The position numbers and the translations under genes are program-made. Under the pieces are notes generated by a model. It had not been told where the DNA came from. It made no database searches and worked only from the letters and a program-made list of their open reading frames with translations. DNA of 64,000 nt, from the NCBI GenBank assembly GCA_028687995.1, contig JAQTZA010000004.1:1-64000 (forward strand), given 5' to 3'. The DNA comes from Bacteroidales bacterium (GTDB lineage Bacteria > Bacteroidota > Bacteroidia > Bacteroidales > UBA7332). This document shows positions 53,786 through 62,738 of this stretch, piece after piece (position 1 is the first letter of the stretch; each line of letters starts with the position of its first letter).

Positions 53786-54346
53786 ATGGAATTGCACATT
53801 ATCCAAAGTAAAATTTATGAAATTCGGGGTTGCAAAGTAATGCTAGACCGTGATTTATCCGAAATGTACGGAGTGGAAACTCGACGCTTAAATGAACAGA
53901 TTAAACGTAACATGAAACGATTTCCAGAAGATTTCATGTTCCAACTTACTGGGGAAGAATTTGAAAACTTGAAGTCGCAATTTGCGACATCAAGATGGGG
54001 TGGAACCCGAAAATTACCATACGTTTTTACCGAACTAGGTGTAGCTATGTTGAGTAGTGTGCTGAATTCCGATACAGCAATAGAAATTAACATGAGCATT
54101 ATGCGCGCATTTATAACCATTCGCCAGCTTGTATTGAATTCGCCGATTAATAAAGTTGCTGAGCTACAAACAGAAATGAAAGAGTTGAAAGCGTACATCG
54201 AAGAGGTGTTTACCGATTACAACGACATCAACGAAGACACCCGCACACAAATTGAGCTTATTAACCAATCACTCGCTGAGCTACACACCGACAAACGGTT
54301 ATCCAACAAACCTCGCAAAAGAATTGGGTTTATTACGGAGGATTAA
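53786..54346 (+). CDS. ORF6N-domain protein
   Basis: A 186-residue protein with an N-terminal ORF6N domain (about residues 1-110: VMLDRDLSEMYGVETRRLNEQIKRN ... YVFTELGVAMLSSVL in parts), a putative DNA-binding fold found in phage and accessory bacterial genes. The C-terminal part is a coiled coil ([13 protein letters not shown]). A second, broken copy lies 72 bp downstream. The 3' halves of the two are nearly identical in DNA, which suggests recent duplication or gene conversion. Function unknown, likely regulatory or defence-related by association. Confidence 0.88.
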   Translation: MELHIIQSKIYEIRGCKVMLDRDLSEMYGVETRRLNEQIKRNMKRFPEDFMFQLTGEEFENLKSQFATSRWGGTRKLPYVFTELGVAMLSSVLNSDTAIEINMSIMRAFITIRQLVLNSPINKVAELQTEMKELKAYIEEVFTDYNDINEDTRTQIELINQSLAELHTDKRLSNKPRKRIGFITED

Positions 54347-54418
54347 TTCGCAAAAAAAGAGTAGTATTAGAATATCCACAGGATAGAAAATGTGTAAGTA
54401 CCAACCCTAAACAGTAGT

Positions 54419-54973
54419 ATGGAATTGCAACTTATTCAAAACAAAATTCATCAGATACGAGGACAGAAAGTGATGCTCGATTTTGATTTAGCAGAAATGT
54501 ATGGCGTTCTGACGAAAGCTCTAAATCAAGCTGTAAAAAGAAATATCGGTCGATTTCCGATTGACTTTATGTTTCAACTCACTAAAGCAGAATTTGATAA
54601 CTTGAGGTCACAAATTGTGACCTCAAGTTAGGGCGGGTCGCGTTACCTTCCTTTTGCCTTTACCGAGCAAGGCGTGGCTATGTTGGCAAGTGTGCTGAAA
54701 AGCGAAACTGCTATTCAAGTTAATATCAATATTGTGCGTGCTTTCGTGGCTATTCGCCAATCAATAAACAGCCCACAGATTGGAGACGTTGCTGAGATAC
54801 AAACAGAAATGAAAGAGTTGAAAGCGTACATCGAGGAGGTTTTTACCGATTACAACGACATCAACGAAGATACCCGAATGCAAATCGAACTCATCAATCA
54901 ATCGCTAGCAGAACTGCACACCGACAAACGGTTATCCGCAAAACCCCGCAAGAGAATTGGATTTATTTCTTAA
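54419..54973 (+). pseudogene. ORF6N-domain gene interrupted by one in-frame stop
   Basis: The second tandem copy of the ORF6N gene. The frame runs 70 codons to TAG at 54629-54631, then continues in the same frame to 54973 ([18 protein letters not shown] ... RKRIGFIS). The stop replaces the tryptophan (TGG) found in copy one (TSRWGG versus TSS*GG), so a single G-to-A change explains it. The total length (184 codons) matches copy one. Both parts lack other damage. It might be a recent pseudogene, or the short form may still be made. Confidence 0.88.
54599..54629. repeat. Perfect palindrome beside the ORF6N stop codon
   Basis: AACTTGAGGTCACAA (54599-54613) and TTGTGACCTCAAGTT (54615-54629) are perfect 15-bp arms with one base between them. 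The right arm ends within the TAG stop. Copy one has a degraded version at the same place (AACTTGAAGTCGCAA then TTTGCGACATCAAG). Confidence 0.85.
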
Positions 54974-55141
54974 ACAAAATCTATTTTCTTTATTCGAATG
55001 TTAATTGAGATTCTTTTTTCATCTTTGTATTTCTTTAAAAATTAGAACCATTCTTTTTGTGTTTACGCGATTGATAAAATATTCGTATAATCCTAAAATA
55101 AAAATTACATTTAGTTGACTTATAATCAATTATAAACTTAT

Positions 55142-55149
55142 TAAATTTG
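55142..55149 (+). promoter_or_regulatory. -7 promoter box for the DUF6794-like gene
   Basis: TAAATTTG fits TAnnTTTG and is followed by TAAAGCGAAC, like the leaders at 53752 and 57257. A TTG at 55115-55117 may serve as -33. The leader would be about 85 nt. The rest of 54974-55239 is AT-rich with nothing else recognised. Confidence 0.5.
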
Positions 55150-55213
55150 TAAAGCGAACGTATTAAGTCTTGTATTTACGAATATTTTATATTTTAAGTT
55201 GCATATACTAAAC

Positions 55214-55228
55214 GTTATGCACAATGCT
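55214..55228 (+). repeat. Left arm of the inverted repeat flanking gene 55240
   Basis: GTTATGCACAATGCT is the exact complement of 56364-56378. It lies 11 bp before the start codon, so the gene is framed by the two arms. Confidence 0.8.
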
Positions 55229-55239
55229 ATGAAAACACA

Positions 55240-56355
55240 ATGAGAACGATACTACAAATATTAATATTTACATTTTTGACATCTCAGAATTTATTCGGAC
55301 AGAATAATCTGCCGAAAAATTTAAAGCAATCTGTACAATATTTGGATAAGGATTGTTCAGAATTAGTTAAAACCAAAATCAAAACTATTCACGAAGACAG
55401 TCTTATTTATGCAGTCTATCCATTTGCTAAAAATGAGCCTTACAAAAATTATAAAACGATATTCAATTGGACAAGTGACGAAAATGGCAATCCCAAAATC
55501 AATAAATATTTAGAGAATAAAGGAATTTATGATTATCATTCAGAAACCTTACTTTATTCATTCAAACTATATTTGAAAAACGGAAAAATCAACGAAAAAG
55601 AGATAATCAATAAATTTATCGACAAACAAAAACAAGCAGAAGAAAAAGACAAAATAAAATTTATAACAGATACTATTAACGGTATTTACATACCAAAAGA
55701 TTTAGAAGATTGCTTTGTTCAAATAAACTCATTTTGGAATGACAGCACAAAAATTCAAGTAAAAAATTGGGAGGAAAGAGAATTTGCTGGTAAAGTGCAT
55801 TTAGGTTTCGGAATGTGGATGAGAAATAATTGGCAACTTTGGGGCGGTTCTCGGCTTTCAAAATATTTCAATGATTTAGGAATTTATCATCCAGATGATA
55901 TGTCGGGAATTATTTTAGACAGTTATCACAGACATTTGAATGACAAAGAAATACAACTTGAAGAGCAAATTAAATATTATCAAAATTATTGGGAAAACTC
56001 TAAAAATGTAGAACTAAACAGAAAACATGAAGAATTTTCAGAATACAAAATTGGAGATACGCTTGAGTTTAATTACAACAAAGGCTATGTAAGTAAAGAA
56101 CAAGAGGAAAAATATGATGATGATATTTGTATAGCAAAAGGAATTGTAACCGAACGCAATGAAAAGGATTTTTTAATTAAAGTGAAAATCATCGAAACTT
56201 GCGACAAAAAAGGAATTATTTATTTCGACAATGACGGACAGAGAATTTATGACCCAAAAACTAAAAGGTGGAGAAACCCACCAAAAAGAATTATCAAAAA
56301 AGTAAAGAAAAATAAAGAACAGTGGTTTGAGTATAAAGATTGGGAAACCTTATAA
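55240..56355 (+). CDS. Exported DUF6794-like protein
   Basis: A 371-residue protein with a signal peptide (MRTILQILIFTFLTSQNLFGQ). Its middle part (about 145-235: IPKDLEDCFVQINSFWNDST ... GGSRLSKYFNDLGIYHP with Asp, Trp and His residues) resembles the DUF6794 domain as I remember it; that name should be checked. The function is unknown. The gene is AT-rich and tightly flanked by a 15-bp inverted repeat (11 bp before the ATG, 8 bp after the stop), like a compact cassette. Confidence 0.78.
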   Translation: MRTILQILIFTFLTSQNLFGQNNLPKNLKQSVQYLDKDCSELVKTKIKTIHEDSLIYAVYPFAKNEPYKNYKTIFNWTSDENGNPKINKYLENKGIYDYHSETLLYSFKLYLKNGKINEKEIINKFIDKQKQAEEKDKIKFITDTINGIYIPKDLEDCFVQINSFWNDSTKIQVKNWEEREFAGKVHLGFGMWMRNNWQLWGGSRLSKYFNDLGIYHPDDMSGIILDSYHRHLNDKEIQLEEQIKYYQNYWENSKNVELNRKHEEFSEYKIGDTLEFNYNKGYVSKEQEEKYDDDICIAKGIVTERNEKDFLIKVKIIETCDKKGIIYFDNDGQRIYDPKTKRWRNPPKRIIKKVKKNKEQWFEYKDWETL

Positions 56356-56363
56356 AAACAAAA

Positions 56364-56378
56364 AGCATTGTGCATAAC
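56364..56378 (-). repeat. Right arm of the inverted repeat flanking gene 55240
   Basis: AGCATTGTGCATAAC is the exact complement of 55214-55228. It starts 8 bp after the stop codon. Confidence 0.8.
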
Positions 56379-56386
56379 AGCACACT

Positions 56387-56548
56387 CGTCCCGCCGGATA
56401 TGAAATGGTAGAAAGATGTTGTTCCGTTGGCGACCCGTCCCGTTGGATATGAAACCGCAGAAAAATGATGTTGGTTGGCGGGAAACATAGTTCAGCGGAG
56501 CTAATTGTATTCCCGCCTTCTTTATACTGTGAGCATTTGCAATGCGAA
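56387..56548. repeat. Folded intergenic repeat module, copy A
   Basis: Two ~49-bp repeats begin CGTCCCG(CC/TT)GGATATGA at 56387 and 56436. A hairpin follows, GGCGGGAA (56477-56484) with TTCCCGCC (56510-56517), and then CTTCTTTATACTGTGAGCAT and TTGCAATGCG. A related module (copy B) is at 57123-57226. The rest of the gap (56549-56717) holds a further hairpin, GCGAGATT/AATCTCGC (56612-56639 region), and no recognised gene. TCAGCGGAGCTAA occurs twice (about 56491 and 56620). Confidence 0.75.
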
Positions 56549-56717
56549 AAAATAGATATATTTGTTGTCGGAACGCAGTTCCTAATAATACTAAAAAAGC
56601 GAGATTGCAATTAACAATCAGCGGAGCTAAATCTCGCAAACGTACACCGCAATTCTGTGGTATATCCGAAGGGACGGGGTCACAAAAATTATCCGATATA
56701 TAAAATAAAGTTTTAAA

Positions 56718-57155
56718 ATGAAAAAGATTGTTTTTGTTGTAGTAATTGTGCTTTTTGTAAGCTGCCTAGAACATGTTGATACAAGAAAAATTAGAATTAT
56801 TAATGAAACAAATATTCCCATTTATGTCTTTCTGTCTCAGACAGATTCATTTGTAGATCCATACCTTGATTATCCAGTTGATACGTTATTGAAATATGAG
56901 AAATCAGTAAAGGAGAAAGTGTTTAATTTAAGAAATATAACAGGATGGAACTCTTTTATAGAGGAATCAAGAGAGTCGAAAATGAGAGTGTTCTTAGTTT
57001 TGGAGGACTCTGTTAGCCGATATGGTATGAAAGAGGTAATAAGAAGAAATATTTATACAAAAAAATATAAATTAGATATCGCTGATTTGGAAAATTTTGA
57101 TTGGAAAATTGTCTACAGTATTCGTCCCGCCGGATATGACGCCGTAGAAAGATGA
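56718..57155 (+). CDS. Small lipoprotein ending inside a repeat
   Basis: A 145-residue lipoprotein (MKKIVFVVVIVLFVSC; lipobox VSC with Cys16). The mature domain is not recognised. The last codons (SIRPAGYDAVER and the stop) are encoded by the intergenic repeat that starts CGTCCCGCCGGATATGA at 57123. The original C-terminus was probably replaced or extended when the repeat arrived. The protein is AT-rich in its codon use, like its neighbours. Confidence 0.72.
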   Translation: MKKIVFVVVIVLFVSCLEHVDTRKIRIINETNIPIYVFLSQTDSFVDPYLDYPVDTLLKYEKSVKEKVFNLRNITGWNSFIEESRESKMRVFLVLEDSVSRYGMKEVIRRNIYTKKYKLDIADLENFDWKIVYSIRPAGYDAVER

Positions 57156-57226
57156 TGTATGTTTGGCGTCCCGATAGCTATCGGGATGTGCTCCCGACTT
57201 CTATATATTATAAGCATTTGTAATGC
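57123..57226. repeat. Folded intergenic repeat module, copy B
   Basis: One ~46-bp repeat (57123-57168) starts CGTCCCGCCGGATATGA and ends in GGCG. It is followed by the palindrome TCCCGATAGCTATCGGGA (57169-57186, also at 20631), then TCCCGACTTCTATATATTAT and the AAGCATTTGTAATGCG tail. A stem TCGGGA/TCCCGA (57181-57186 with 57192-57197) corresponds to the stem of copy A, with one compensatory base-pair change. Confidence 0.72.
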
Positions 57227-57256
57227 GGCAGGCAAGGTTTGTTATGAGAAAAACAA

Positions 57257-57264
57257 TATATTTG
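57257..57264 (+). promoter_or_regulatory. -7 promoter box for the small-lipoprotein gene
   Basis: TATATTTG, followed by TAAAACGAAC, identical to the arrangement at 53752. Confidence 0.55.
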
Positions 57265-57361
57265 TAAAACGAACCTCATAAGTGATGTGCTTACGCATGT
57301 TTTTGAGCAAAATGTTCGTTTACTACCTATTGCGCCGCATGCAAAGAAACATTCTGCAATG

Positions 57362-57733
57362 ATGAAACTCAAATTACTTGGATTCGCTGTTTTAATTTTA
57401 CTATTGTCTTCATGTGATAGTAAAACAACGCTAAAGTTTGAGATTTCAAATGATTCAAATACACGAATTGATTCATTAAGAATAATACCAAGTGGATACG
57501 AAAGTGATTATTTTATTTCAATTGCTTCAAATAAGGCTACAGAATATATAATGGACATGACTGACATTGTCAAAGTCGATGGAGATTATCAAATTGATTT
57601 CATAAAAGATTCAAACATTAGGATTTCAAAGACTTTTGGATATTATACAAATGGATACCCAATTGAAAAACTGATACAGGTAAAAATAAATAATGACACC
57701 ATTATATTTGACTCTGAACTAAGTAATTATTGA
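57362..57733 (+). CDS. Small lipoprotein
   Basis: A 123-residue lipoprotein. The start at 57362 gives MKLKLLGFAVLILLLSSC with lipobox LSSC and Cys18. The ATG one codon earlier (57359) is an alternative, and the frame is open further upstream from 57287. The mature part is beta-rich (TLKFEISNDSNTRIDSLRII) with no recognised family. It ends 17 bp before the next gene and is probably co-transcribed with it. Confidence 0.72.
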   Translation: MKLKLLGFAVLILLLSSCDSKTTLKFEISNDSNTRIDSLRIIPSGYESDYFISIASNKATEYIMDMTDIVKVDGDYQIDFIKDSNIRISKTFGYYTNGYPIEKLIQVKINNDTIIFDSELSNY

Positions 57734-57750
57734 AAATAAGTATAATAATT

Positions 57751-58245
57751 ATGATACGTAGATTCACGATTTTTTTATTGTTCTTAATACCCATTCAAGG
57801 ATTTGGTCAGAAAATGGTAGCGGTACTTGATATGGTTAAACAAACCCAGATTAAGAAAAGCTTCGACTGCAACCATTTAGATTTTATAGTACTTAATTCG
57901 GATTATACAGGAGTTTATTTTAGCATGGGGTGTGCCTGGGATACAGAAAAACTTTATTGGATTAAAGAAAATGATTCGATTTTTTTCTATCAACCTGACT
58001 TGAAAGTTTTGATTGAGAATGCACAGATTGGTAATCAACAAGAGTTGGTTGATTTTATAAGGACAAATGGCACTATTAAACGGATTGGAAACATTGCTTT
58101 CGGATTCGATTATTTGGTTTTAGTTAACAAAAACGAATTTAAGCCGATAAGCAGAGCTGAGAATAAAATTGATTACGTTTATCAATGGAATGAAAAGCTA
58201 AAGACTTGCAATCAAAAATATTATGACCAGATATTTGATAAATAA
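57751..58245 (+). CDS. Exported protein of unknown function
   Basis: A 164-residue protein with a signal peptide (MIRRFTIFLLFLIPIQGFGQ); the ATG at 57751 was chosen for this reason over a TTG 21 bp upstream. The mature domain has several aromatic residues and three cysteines (one in DCNHLDFIVLNSD, one in GCAWDTEKLYW, one in KTCNQKYY). The family is not recognised. Last gene of the AT-rich island. Confidence 0.68.
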   Translation: MIRRFTIFLLFLIPIQGFGQKMVAVLDMVKQTQIKKSFDCNHLDFIVLNSDYTGVYFSMGCAWDTEKLYWIKENDSIFFYQPDLKVLIENAQIGNQQELVDFIRTNGTIKRIGNIAFGFDYLVLVNKNEFKPISRAENKIDYVYQWNEKLKTCNQKYYDQIFDK

Positions 58246-58447
58246 ATGCACGACGTAGAATCGAGTAGCCGGCTCTGCCAGTAGAAACTAATTGAGTGCC
58301 GCCTCTTACACCACCAGACATCCCGCTTAGATTGGATAAACTACTAGAAAAGGAACAGTTTCGCCACCAATCAAGTGATTGATTTGTGGCATTTTCGTAA
58401 ATATCAGACAACCACTCAAAAACAACAAAAACTCACATAAACTAACC

Positions 58448-58486
58448 AAAACAGCGGAAGACTCTGACGAATCTCCCGCTGTTTTT
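58448..58486 (-). terminator. Terminator of infB
   Basis: AACAGCGG and CCGCTGTT pair, with A-rich and T-rich flanks on either side, so it can act on both strands. It lies 20 bp beyond the infB stop codon. The 58246-58447 gap before it holds nothing recognisable. Confidence 0.8.
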
Positions 58487-58505
58487 ATATAATGAATGCT
58501 GCTAA

Positions 58506-61412
58506 TTAGAGCGTTCTGTTTACCTCTACCTCTTCGAAGGCCTCGATCATATCGCCCACTTTGATATCGTTGTAGTTGTGGATGTTCAAACCACATTCGT
58601 AGTTGGTTGCCACCTCTTTCACATCGTCTTTGAAACGTTTGAGTGATCCCAAATCGCCAGAGTAAATAACGATACCATCGCGAATCAAGCGGATTTTCGA
58701 AGATCGTTTGATTTTTCCTTCGCGAACCAAACATCCGGCCACAGTACCCACTTTCGTGATTTTGAAAGCCTCGACCACTTCGAGTGTTGCCACCACCTCT
58801 TCTTTGATGTCGGGCGAAAGCATACCTTCCATAGCGGAAGTAAGCTCTTCGATGGCTTTGTAAATAACGGAGTACAAGCGAATATCAACACCTTCACGCT
58901 CAGCATTCTTACGCGCACTTTGCGACGGACGAACCTGGAATCCGATGATGATTGCATTCGATGCCGCAGCCAGTGCCACATCCGATTCCGAAATCTGACC
59001 CACTGCTTTGTGAATCACATTCACCTGAATCTCTTCGGTCGAAAGTTTGATCAACGAATCAGACAATGCCTCTACCGAACCATCCACGTCACCTTTCACG
59101 ATCACGTTCAACTCTTGGAAGTTACCGATCGCAATACGACGGCCAATATCATCAAGTGTAAGAAGTTTCTGCGTACGGAGACCTTGTTCGCGCTGCAATT
59201 GCTCACGTTTGTTTGAGATTTCACGAGCTTCTTGTTCTGTATCGAGTACGTGGAATGTGTCACCCGCTTGTGGCGCACCATTCAATCCAAGAATTAATAC
59301 TGGTTCTGCTGGTCCTGCCTGTGTTACCCGTTGATTGCGTTCGTTAAACATCGCTTTCACACGACCAAAGTGTGTTCCAGCTAATACGATATCACCAATT
59401 TTCAGAGTTCCATTATTTACCAGAATAGTAGAAATATAACCTCTACCTTTGTCGAGCGACGATTCGATAATAGAACCAGCAGCACGACGATTTGGATTGG
59501 CTTTCAAATCTAATAATTCTGCTTCGAGCAATACTTTTTCAAGCAGTTCGTCAATACCGATTCCCTTTTTAGCAGAAATGTCTTGTGATTGATATTTTCC
59601 ACCCCAGTCTTCGACCAAGTAGTTCATTTGAGCAAGACCCTCTTTTATCTTTTCGACGTTAGCGCCGGGTTTATCAATTTTGTTGATTGCAAATACGATA
59701 GGCACACCAGCAGCCGAAGCGTGGTTGATGGCCTCAATGGTTTGAGGCATGATGCTGTCGTCAGCCGCCACAATGATGATAACAATATCGGTTACTTTCG
59801 CACCACGAGCACGCATGGCGGTAAACGCCTCGTGACCAGGTGTATCAAGGAATGTGATTTTTTTACCATCTGGCAAATCTACGTGATATGCCCCAATGTG
59901 TTGAGTGATACCACCCGCTTCACCAGCAATAACGTTTGCACTACGAATATAGTCAAGCAGCGATGTTTTACCGTGGTCAACGTGTCCCATCACGGTCACA
60001 ATTGGTGGACGGAATTCCAAATCTTCTGCTGAATCCACCTCTTCTGTGATGGCTTCGATTACCTCAGCACTCACATACTCAGTTTCGAATCCGAACTCTT
60101 CTGCAATGATATTGATGATTTCCGCATCGAGTCGCATGTTGATAGAGACCATTTTTCCGATGCTCATACAAACACTGATAACTTCCATAACAGAAACATC
60201 CATCATGTTAGCCAAGTCGTTTGCTGTCACAAATTCCGTTAATTGAATGGTTTTGCTTTCGAGCATATCTTGTCCTTCCTGCTCCATTCTACGATTCGAC
60301 ACCATATCGCGTTTCTCGCGACGGTATTTCGAACCTTTCGATTTTGGTTTGGAAGTAAGTCGAGCCAATGTCTCCTTGATTTGCTTTTGCACATCTTCGG
60401 CATTGACTTCAGTTTTGATTGGTCGATGGAATTTTGGTTTTTGACCGCCACCGCCGTTTGGATTTTGAGTTGGACGAGCAGGTGCTCCTGGACGAGGTTG
60501 TGAACCCGGTTGTCCTGGAGTATTAGCCACATCCACACGTTCACGTTTGATGCGATCGCGTTTCTTTTTCTTTTCAGCTGATTCGGCTGCCGAAATTGGA
60601 CGATCGATGCGTGGAGCATCAGGCGATTTCGTAGCAGGATCTTTTATTACGACCGTTTTCTTAACATCTGAACGCGGTTGTTGTACTTTATCTTTTACTT
60701 CTCGTTCTTTCCGTTTCTCTTCTTTCGATTTCTTTTTCGGACGAGTTGTTTGATTCAATGCATCCAAATTGATGGTATGCAACACCTTAATATTTGATTC
60801 AAATTGAGGTTTATTCAATCGGAATGGACTTTCACCAGCTGCTTCAGGAGAACTTACTTCAGCAATAACGGCTGGTTTCTCAATCTTTCCAGGAACTTCA
60901 ACGACAGGTTTTTCGATGATCTCAGCGGGAGCAACCGGAGTCAATTTCACCTCTTCCTTCTTTTTCTCTACAACCTTTTCTACCACAGGTTCTACTTTGG
61001 GTGCAACAGGCACTTCAGCTTTTACCACTGGGGCAGACTCTTTTGGCTTTTCTGCCACTGGAGGGGCAGGTCTTTTATTCAAATCGTCAAGATTGATTCG
61101 TCCTACTTCTTTGAATTTCGGTTTGAAGTCATCTGGCACAGAGGTCTTTATTTCAACTGGTTTCGCAGGCTCCACATGCACTGGTTCTACCGGTTTGTGT
61201 TTCTCGTGGAAACGCTCCTGACTAATACGCTCTGATTCAATTTTGATTGATTTGTCTTTGCTAAACTCTTTTACAAGAATCGCAAACTCTTCGTCACTGA
61301 TCTTAGCGTTGGGGTTTGCCTCAACGTTAAAACCTTTTTTATGCAAGAAATCAACTACTGAGTGAATTCCTACATTTAAGTCTTTTGTAACTTTATTTAA
61401 TCTTATCGACAT
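58506..61412 (-). CDS. infB: Translation initiation factor IF-2
   Basis: A 968-residue IF-2. The N-terminal about 450 residues begin with an IF2_N fold ([20 protein letters not shown]) and continue as a long proline- and lysine-rich linker. The G domain has GHVDHGKT (476-483), [15 protein letters not shown] and NKID. The C-terminal beta-barrels and the IF2-C1/C2 domains follow, with the C-terminal fMet-tRNA-binding part. It is the third gene of the rimP-nusA-infB operon, 71 bp after nusA. Confidence 0.97.
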   Translation of the reverse strand: MSIRLNKVTKDLNVGIHSVVDFLHKKGFNVEANPNAKISDEEFAILVKEFSKDKSIKIESERISQERFHEKHKPVEPVHVEPAKPVEIKTSVPDDFKPKFKEVGRINLDDLNKRPAPPVAEKPKESAPVVKAEVPVAPKVEPVVEKVVEKKKEEVKLTPVAPAEIIEKPVVEVPGKIEKPAVIAEVSSPEAAGESPFRLNKPQFESNIKVLHTINLDALNQTTRPKKKSKEEKRKEREVKDKVQQPRSDVKKTVVIKDPATKSPDAPRIDRPISAAESAEKKKKRDRIKRERVDVANTPGQPGSQPRPGAPARPTQNPNGGGGQKPKFHRPIKTEVNAEDVQKQIKETLARLTSKPKSKGSKYRREKRDMVSNRRMEQEGQDMLESKTIQLTEFVTANDLANMMDVSVMEVISVCMSIGKMVSINMRLDAEIINIIAEEFGFETEYVSAEVIEAITEEVDSAEDLEFRPPIVTVMGHVDHGKTSLLDYIRSANVIAGEAGGITQHIGAYHVDLPDGKKITFLDTPGHEAFTAMRARGAKVTDIVIIIVAADDSIMPQTIEAINHASAAGVPIVFAINKIDKPGANVEKIKEGLAQMNYLVEDWGGKYQSQDISAKKGIGIDELLEKVLLEAELLDLKANPNRRAAGSIIESSLDKGRGYISTILVNNGTLKIGDIVLAGTHFGRVKAMFNERNQRVTQAGPAEPVLILGLNGAPQAGDTFHVLDTEQEAREISNKREQLQREQGLRTQKLLTLDDIGRRIAIGNFQELNVIVKGDVDGSVEALSDSLIKLSTEEIQVNVIHKAVGQISESDVALAAASNAIIIGFQVRPSQSARKNAEREGVDIRLYSVIYKAIEELTSAMEGMLSPDIKEEVVATLEVVEAFKITKVGTVAGCLVREGKIKRSSKIRLIRDGIVIYSGDLGSLKRFKDDVKEVATNYECGLNIHNYNDIKVGDMIEAFEEVEVNRTL

Positions 61413-61483
61413 ATATTTGCTCCCTTTGTCGCTGTTTTTATTTTACTTAATCATACAATCCATTTTTAATTCAAAATGGTCAA

Positions 61484-62737
61484 TTAGTCTTCGAATTCTG
61501 CTTGAAGAATTGCCAATATTTCATCAACGGTAGCCTCTTCTAAATCAGCCTTTTCGATCAATACTTCACGTGGCATCGCTAATACAGCTTTAGCAGTAGC
61601 ACAACCAATACCTTTTAGGGCATCAATCACCCACGATTCGATTTCGTCAGAGAATTCATCTAAGTAGATATCTTCTTCGTTAGTCTCGTCAATATCGCGA
61701 TATACATCGATGGTGTATTCGGTTAGCAACGAAGCCAATTTGATATTCATACCACCTTTACCAATCGCAAGAGAAACCTCTTCTGGTTTCAAGAACACTT
61801 CCGCTTTGCGTTCTTCTTCGTTCACACGAATGGAAGAAACTTTAGCAGGACTCAATGCTCGTTGAATGAATAAAGTGATATTTGAAGTATAGTTGATTAC
61901 GTCAATATTTTCGTTGCGTAACTCACGCACGATGCCATGAATACGTGAACCTTTCACACCCACGCAAGCTCCTACTGGATCAATACGATCATCGAACGAT
62001 TCAACAGCCACTTTCGCTCTTTCTCCTGGGATACGTGCAATGCGTTTAATGGTAATCAATCCGTCGTTGATTTCAGGCACTTCGAGTTCGAACAATCGTT
62101 CCAAGAAAAGTGGTGAAATACGAGAAAGGATAATTTTCGGATTGTTGTTTTTGTTTTCTACACGTTCTACAACGGCACGTACGTTCTCTCCTTTGCGGTA
62201 GAAATCAGATGGAATTTGTTCAGTTTTTGGTAAAAGAAGTTCGTTGCCCTCGTCATCGAGAATCAACATCTCTTTTTTCCACGTTTGATAAACATCTCCG
62301 CTGATGATTTGTCCTATTTTCTCTTTATACGTATTGAACAACGCATCTTTTTGAAGCTCCATAATTTTTGAAGCCAACGTTTGACGAAGATTCAAAATGG
62401 CACGACGTCCGAAATCTTGGAAAAATACTTCATCAGCAACCTCTTCACCTATTTCGTAATCGGTATCAATTTTCTTTGCTTCGGTTAGAGAAATTTGCAA
62501 ATTGGGGTTTTCCATATCTTCGTCGGCAACCACATCGCGGTTTCTCCAGATTTCAAAGTCACCTTTGTCGGGATTGATGATAATGTTGTAGTTCTCATCT
62601 GTTCCAAACATTTTTGCAATCACATTGCGAAAAGACTCTTCCAAAACACTGATCATCGTTGTTCTGTCAATGTTTTTCAGTTCTTTAAACTCAGCGAAAG
62701 TATCAACCATGCTGATTACTTCTTCCTTCTTGGCCAT
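61484..62737 (-). CDS. nusA: Transcription factor NusA
   Basis: A 417-residue NusA, shorter than the 495-residue E. coli form because the C-terminal acidic repeats are absent. The N-terminal RNA-polymerase-binding domain covers about residues 1-130, the S1 domain about 135-200, and the two KH domains follow (VGACVGVKGSRIHGIVREL; VSLAIGKGGMNIKLAS). A final helix-hairpin-helix-like segment (IGCATAKAVLAMPREV) ends the protein. It starts 1 bp after rimP. Confidence 0.96.
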   Translation of the reverse strand: MAKKEEVISMVDTFAEFKELKNIDRTTMISVLEESFRNVIAKMFGTDENYNIIINPDKGDFEIWRNRDVVADEDMENPNLQISLTEAKKIDTDYEIGEEVADEVFFQDFGRRAILNLRQTLASKIMELQKDALFNTYKEKIGQIISGDVYQTWKKEMLILDDEGNELLLPKTEQIPSDFYRKGENVRAVVERVENKNNNPKIILSRISPLFLERLFELEVPEINDGLITIKRIARIPGERAKVAVESFDDRIDPVGACVGVKGSRIHGIVRELRNENIDVINYTSNITLFIQRALSPAKVSSIRVNEEERKAEVFLKPEEVSLAIGKGGMNIKLASLLTEYTIDVYRDIDETNEEDIYLDEFSDEIESWVIDALKGIGCATAKAVLAMPREVLIEKADLEEATVDEILAILQAEFED

Positions 62738-62738
62738 T

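Noticed and set aside
55214..56378. Integron attC sites flanking gene 55240
   Set aside because: The arms lack the GTTRRRY core (GTTATGC does not fit) and no integrase gene is present in the window.
58327..58734. 135-residue minus-strand frame at the end of infB
   Set aside because: It overlaps the infB C-terminus in another frame and crosses the infB terminator; composition rich in Arg and Gly as expected for a shadow frame.
60804..61235. 143-residue plus-strand frame opposite the infB linker
   Set aside because: A shadow of the repetitive proline/lysine-rich linker of IF-2; Phe/Trp/Ser-rich and with no gene context.
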